Positions 60,151 to 64,000 of a stretch of DNA of 64,000 bases are shown in pieces. Origin of the DNA: Maratus speciosus (taxonomy: Eukaryota > Arthropoda > Arachnida > Araneae > Salticidae); contig OZ010788.1 of assembly GCA_963932465.1 (NCBI GenBank), forward strand, positions 673,280,484-673,344,483. The letters are read 5' to 3'. The position numbers were made by a program, and so were the translations under genes. Below the pieces are notes generated by a model. That model made no database searches and was not told where the DNA came from. It was given only the letters and a program-made list of their open reading frames with translations. Positions within the stretch are counted from its first letter, which is position 1. Every line of letters starts with the position of its first letter.

Positions 60151-60152
60151 AT
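60151..60152 (-). other. Candidate end of exon 1 supplying the AT of the split start codon
   Basis: Exon 2 opens with a single G that would complete a codon, followed directly by a signal peptide, so the initiator is probably AT|G. At 60152-60145 the minus strand reads AT|GTAAGT, a strong donor in the right phase, 3.9 kb upstream of exon 2. About 200 bases further upstream (minus strand) lie TTTATA (60372-60367) and an initiator-like TCAGT (60354-60350), although their spacing of about 20 bases is shorter than usual. All of this is inference; another exon further away could be used. Confidence 0.3.
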
Positions 60153-60474
60153 TTTAATAATGGATGTTTTCCAAATAAAATTCCTGAATATGCGAATGAA
60201 ATCAACAATGATATTTCAGAATTCTTCAGCTTCGGAAATCTATCTGACCAGGATAAACATCAAAAGATCAGCTACTGTACACGGATGCGTTCATTTGATC
60301 GTTATGCAGCCAGGTTTGATTGCCTATCGCAGAGATCTGTGTCTGGATCACTGATAGCGAAATGAGTATAAACAAAAGTGGTCTTTATCTAAAAGTTTAA
60401 GTCCCTTGATAGCGATGATTAGGGGTAAAGGTCACAGACAAACACACTGATCGTCTTTCATTAAAAATGTATAC

Positions 60475-60476
<2 letters not shown>

Positions 60477-60515
<39 letters not shown>
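60477..60515 (+). repeat. Poly(A) run
   Basis: Thirty-nine consecutive A. Confidence 0.9.
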
Positions 60516-60516
<1 letters not shown>

Positions 60517-61130
60517 CATATCTCACTTTTTGTTTTAGAAGTTTTGTCTGTGCATCATCTGTGACTTTATTTCGATACTTGATTTCAAACTCAAGTTTGC
60601 TTTTTTCGTGTAAATTAGTGATTGGATGTTTTTAACCGAGATTTAATACAAAGGAAATAGGTAGATAATCATTCATTTTCAGTACACCCCCCCCCCCACA
60701 CACACACATACACACTCAAAAAGAACGTCACATTTCGTTTTTATTTCTAAAATATTTTTAGTATTTCAATATATTTCAAAATCTATATTTATTGCATATC
60801 TCGTTGGTTTTTGTTTGAATATTATTGTTTAAATGTAGTGATGAGAATATTGACTTATTCGAATGAATCATTCGGCCGTGTGCTGTGTGACTTGTGTTGG
60901 AGAGCTTTTATTTTTACTACACTATTGCATATTTGTCTATTCAAAAAAAGAAAAATGTTTCTTTAAACAATAATCATACTGCATATATTTGAGTGTGAAA
61001 TACAAAAATTTTCATTAAAAGAAAAAGCTAAGTAGTTTTCGATTTATTGCGCTTTTACTGATTGAATAAATTACTATGAAATTCACGAAAAAACGCATAA
61101 GTCTGCGGCGAAATATATCCGCATGCAATC
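60516..61130. other. AT-rich sequence with C and CA microsatellites
   Basis: A C run and CACACACACA near 60687-60712. Nothing else recognised. Confidence 0.5.
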
Positions 61131-61131
61131 T

Positions 61132-61282
61132 CATAGCTGCCAAGTTTTATGCTTTCTACCAACCACTATTTTTTAACGGAGAAATTTGTCTTATTTAATC
61201 ATCGATAACATTGTACTAATTAAAGCAAATTTTTCTGATTAAAAATAGTGGTAGAACAAAAGCTTAAAAGATGGCAGCTATG
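61132..61282. mobile_element. CATAGCTGCC miniature element, copy 3
   Basis: CATAGCTGCCAAGTTTTATG at the left and AAGATGGCAGCTATG at the right, interior pair CCACTATTTTT/AAAAATAGTGG. Target duplication no longer clear. Confidence 0.7.
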
Positions 61283-61389
61283 AATTTTGTTAATATAAAA
61301 ATAACCTGAATATATAATAATAACCAATCATAATTGCAGAAGTAATGTATAAATAAAAACTTCCAATATACTAAAAGAAAATTATGAAA

Positions 61390-61860
61390 TAAAATTTCAA
61401 ATGCACTGCCGGAATTTACGATGCACTTTAAATATAGCACAACGTTTTAAGTATCCTCAGACTATTTTGTACAGCATTACAAATGGATAATATCTTATTT
61501 CAACAGCATTCGGATTTGCTAATACACTAAATATTCTTTACCAAATATGCATAACAAATCTGTGTTTTAATTAAAAGCAAACTCTTGAAAGTTATCTTAA
61601 GATTAATTGCAACCATTGAAGTACAAATGATTAAAATTGTTTTAGAATATCTCAACAGAGGTAACAAAACATCAGAAATATGTGTAGAATTAATTTCTAT
61701 AATTTTTCAAATTTATGGTAACAAGCATTTCAAAGGCGCATTGTTCAAAATTAATTCAAGTATTTTTAGAAACATATTTAACAATCTTTTCACAAATTAA
61801 TCATTTAATTTAATTTTGTTCTGACAATAAAAACTATGTATTTTTCACTTTAATTATTAA
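61390..61860 (+). repeat. Dispersed segment, copy 2 (first copy at 18970)
   Basis: Same order of shared words as at 18970, including TTTTAGAATATCTCAACA and ATTCAAGTATTTTTAGAAA. The open frame 61585-61800 lies wholly within it and is not treated as a gene. Confidence 0.65.
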
Positions 61861-61864
61861 AATA

Positions 61865-62905
61865 TTCCAGAGAAAAAAAATTATGTACTGTTTGTTTAGT
61901 AATATTATCTTTTACTTTTTTTTTCAAATGCATATTTATATGCGTACCTTAGATTGAGTCTGTATTTTAGATATTTCTTCGTATTACACGCATCACCTTA
62001 TTTGCAAAGAAATCTTCATGAGATATGTTGCATGAAAATACGATAAATAGTATTGATTACAAAATAATATTGGTTATAAATAATGAAAAAATAAGAACTT
62101 CACTGTAAAAAAAAAAAAGACTATAATTCTACAGATGTAAAGTTTACTGAAATCTGTATGCTTATATTATGTTATCTCTACACTGTACAGAAAAAGTTGT
62201 AAATCTACAAAACTAGTTTTTGCAAAGCTACAGAAATCTGTAGCTTTACAAAATAATCTATTAAAACTACAGTAATCTTATTAAATTTTATCTGTAATCT
62301 GTGTTGAAGTTACATAAAAAGTTCTAAGTATTCCAATTTCCTAAAAAATTCTTAGTAACCTTAGAGATTTTTTGTTTTACGTTGCAAAAGTGCATCTATT
62401 ACGGGAATTTTTCTTGTTGCCTTTACATAACAAGCTCTAGAAATCCCAGTTTCCTAGAAATATTTTAGTAACTTTACAGATTTTTTTTACGGTGTAAGTA
62501 ACGGAAAAAAAGAAAAAAACAAGAAAGAAAACGTGCAATACGTAGAGTGTACATTATTGTAGAAATCTCATTTCTTATGCTCAACTTCTCTTGATTTTTA
62601 ATCCTTAAATTCTTGATTATTTTTATGAATGCCAAAATTCATTAAAATTTGCTCAATAGCCTCTGTTTTAGACTTTGTATAATATATTTAAACATTCTTC
62701 AAAATACAATCAATCTTTGAACCGGAAAATTTATATCGTATTTTTTTTTAAAATAATCAAAACTTTTAAAGAGGAATTTCCCTCCAGCCCTGGCATAAGT
62801 CAAAAATGTATATTATCTCCTTTATGTTCAATATATTTAATAGTTGAAAATATAAGTGCAATAACGCTTACTGTTGTTATTCTCTACATTTGTTTTTAAT
62901 TAACA
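61865..62905. other. AT-rich sequence with CTACAGNAATCTGTA words
   Basis: Between 62105 and 62500, ACTGTAAAAAAA, AATCTACA, AATCTGTAGCTTTACA and TTTACAGATTTTTTTTAC recur in both orientations, suggesting an eroded inverted-repeat element. No gene seen. Confidence 0.4.
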
Positions 62906-62909
62906 TTCT

Positions 62910-63104
62910 TTAACCTCTTGAGGGCGGTGGGATCTACGATTAATGAAGATTGCACCAGAAAAATTTTTATTAAATTTTACTTTTCTAACTTTGGTGGAAA
63001 AAGACGTAGAATCGCTTTTCCTTACTTCGCAATGAAATTTTTTGAAGATTCCGGTGTGAATTTGCCATTACAGAAACACAATTACTTGCCACTGAAAGGG
63101 TTAA
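62910..63104 (-). mobile_element. TTAA-bounded miniature element, family B, inverted copy
   Basis: On the minus strand begins TTAACCCTTTCAGTGGCAAG and ends CCGCCCTCAAGAGGTTAA, same interior as 431, 4971 and 21482. Confidence 0.75.
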
Positions 63105-64000
63105 GAAAATAAGGGTCATGTCCAATTGTCATTTTTCAAATAGTTAATGAATTGTTTCATCACTTAGGAATTCATTTATTTTTGTTCCTTTTGAAATGAA
63201 AATCCTGTTTTTTTTTTGTTTTGTTTTTTTATAAATTATCTTCAGAATACCGATTCTGTTACATAGATTTCAACTTACCGATAATTTGTATACCACTTAC
63301 TCTTTTTATACAGTAATCTCAATCTTATTTAATCGTAGAATTTATCTTTTTCCGTGAAACGAATATTTCTATTCATAAATAGTGGTTTTTAAAAAAAGGA
63401 GGGTTGGCTGTATTAAGTATTGTATATATTTTAATAAATGCTAATATTATTAGAAATGTAATATCATATTAACAATATAAATATGTGAAGCATTTTGAAT
63501 CAAAATGGACAAGGTCCATAAAATAGTATTCAAAGATATTTGGAGGTAAACTTAGTGGGCATTTCATTCAATAGGCAAGTTAAAGGGGCAAAATAAAGCT
63601 AATGTGCATTTCCCTTACTACTCATAAGAGAGCAACGCCATTTGTTGTTCACATTTTCAACCTGAGACTTGGTTTGTTACGACCCCGAGCGGCAACATTG
63701 TCTACAAAACAAGAATTTATCTCAGAATGGTATGAAGTTAGAAAATTACTTGTTGCACTTTTGATCTGAAAGCCCAATATAATAACAAAGCATTCTTCTG
63801 TTGTTCTCTATATTTGTTTATAATTAACATTCCTTTAAAAATTAGGAGAAAGCTAATCTGTTCAAATATGCAATGGATTCTTTCGGCTCTTTGGAAATCA
63901 TTTGTTTTAGCTACTTTGGAATAGAAAATGGAATCTATTTTGAAGAATATAAAGCAAAGGTTAAATGTTCGCGTGTACTAAATGCGTTCGTCTGAAATGT
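63105..64000. other. AT-rich sequence, nothing recognised
   Basis: No bounded repeat or exon-like signal. TTCTCTANATTTGTTTNTAATTAACATTC occurs twice (62880, 63804), indicating a short dispersed repeat. Confidence 0.4.

Noticed and set aside
61585..61800. 71-codon open frame, with a matching frame in the copy at 19.2 kb
   Set aside because: Of roughly 20 codon differences between the copies nearly all change the amino acid, and the upstream frame is shifted in one copy. This is neutral repeat sequence, not a conserved gene.

Overview
This is AT-rich, intron-rich animal DNA, most likely from a chelicerate and probably a spider. The evidence is one recognisable gene of the techylectin-5/ficolin-like fibrinogen-related (FReD) type, typical of horseshoe crabs and spiders, spread over more than 33 kb on the minus strand. 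Prokaryotic features (operons, Shine-Dalgarno sites, CRISPR) are absent. Almost all the remaining sequence is repeats.

Layout: 1-23.1 kb is gene-poor flank packed with small non-autonomous DNA transposons, two TGACGTCA-rich arrays, two palindromic elements carrying tRNA-like promoters, and one Helentron-like tandem-repeat element. A CpG-richer patch at 10.26-10.5 kb with a good minus-strand splice donor may be the first exon of an unrecognised gene. From 56.28 kb down to 23.3 kb (minus strand) runs the lectin gene, with coding exons at 56134-56282, 47954-48138, 43334-43439, 31263-31427 and 23307-23599 and a poly(A) signal at 23188-23193. The start codon appears to be split across an intron. 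Its upstream AT is supplied by an exon I can only guess (candidate donor at 60150). The phases agree at every junction and predict 299 residues: signal peptide, short Cys-containing N-terminal segment and a complete fibrinogen C-terminal domain.

The introns (about 4.5-12 kb) hold the most informative repeats: a 6.6 kb hAT-type element with a perfect 8-bp target duplication that carries satellites and a Helentron-like element (34.3-40.9 kb); a 3.7 kb hAT-type element, also with a perfect 8-bp duplication, that contains a dead Tc1 transposase (24.3-28.0 kb); a mariner foldback 0.13 kb from the last acceptor; a 204-bp GC-rich insertion with a 10-bp target duplication (28.5 kb); and Helentron-like elements with a CTGT microsatellite plus ~145-bp repeats (49.7 and 51.7 kb). 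Beyond 56.3 kb are a Tc1/mariner element with Stowaway-type ends, further TTAA-bounded elements and unexplained AT-rich sequence.

A recurring theme is the large number of short elements bounded by TTAA and beginning CCC or CCT (piggyBac-like). They fall into at least eight internally unrelated families that share nearly the same outer ends. I see no intact transposase gene anywhere, so the mobile elements here are non-autonomous or dead.
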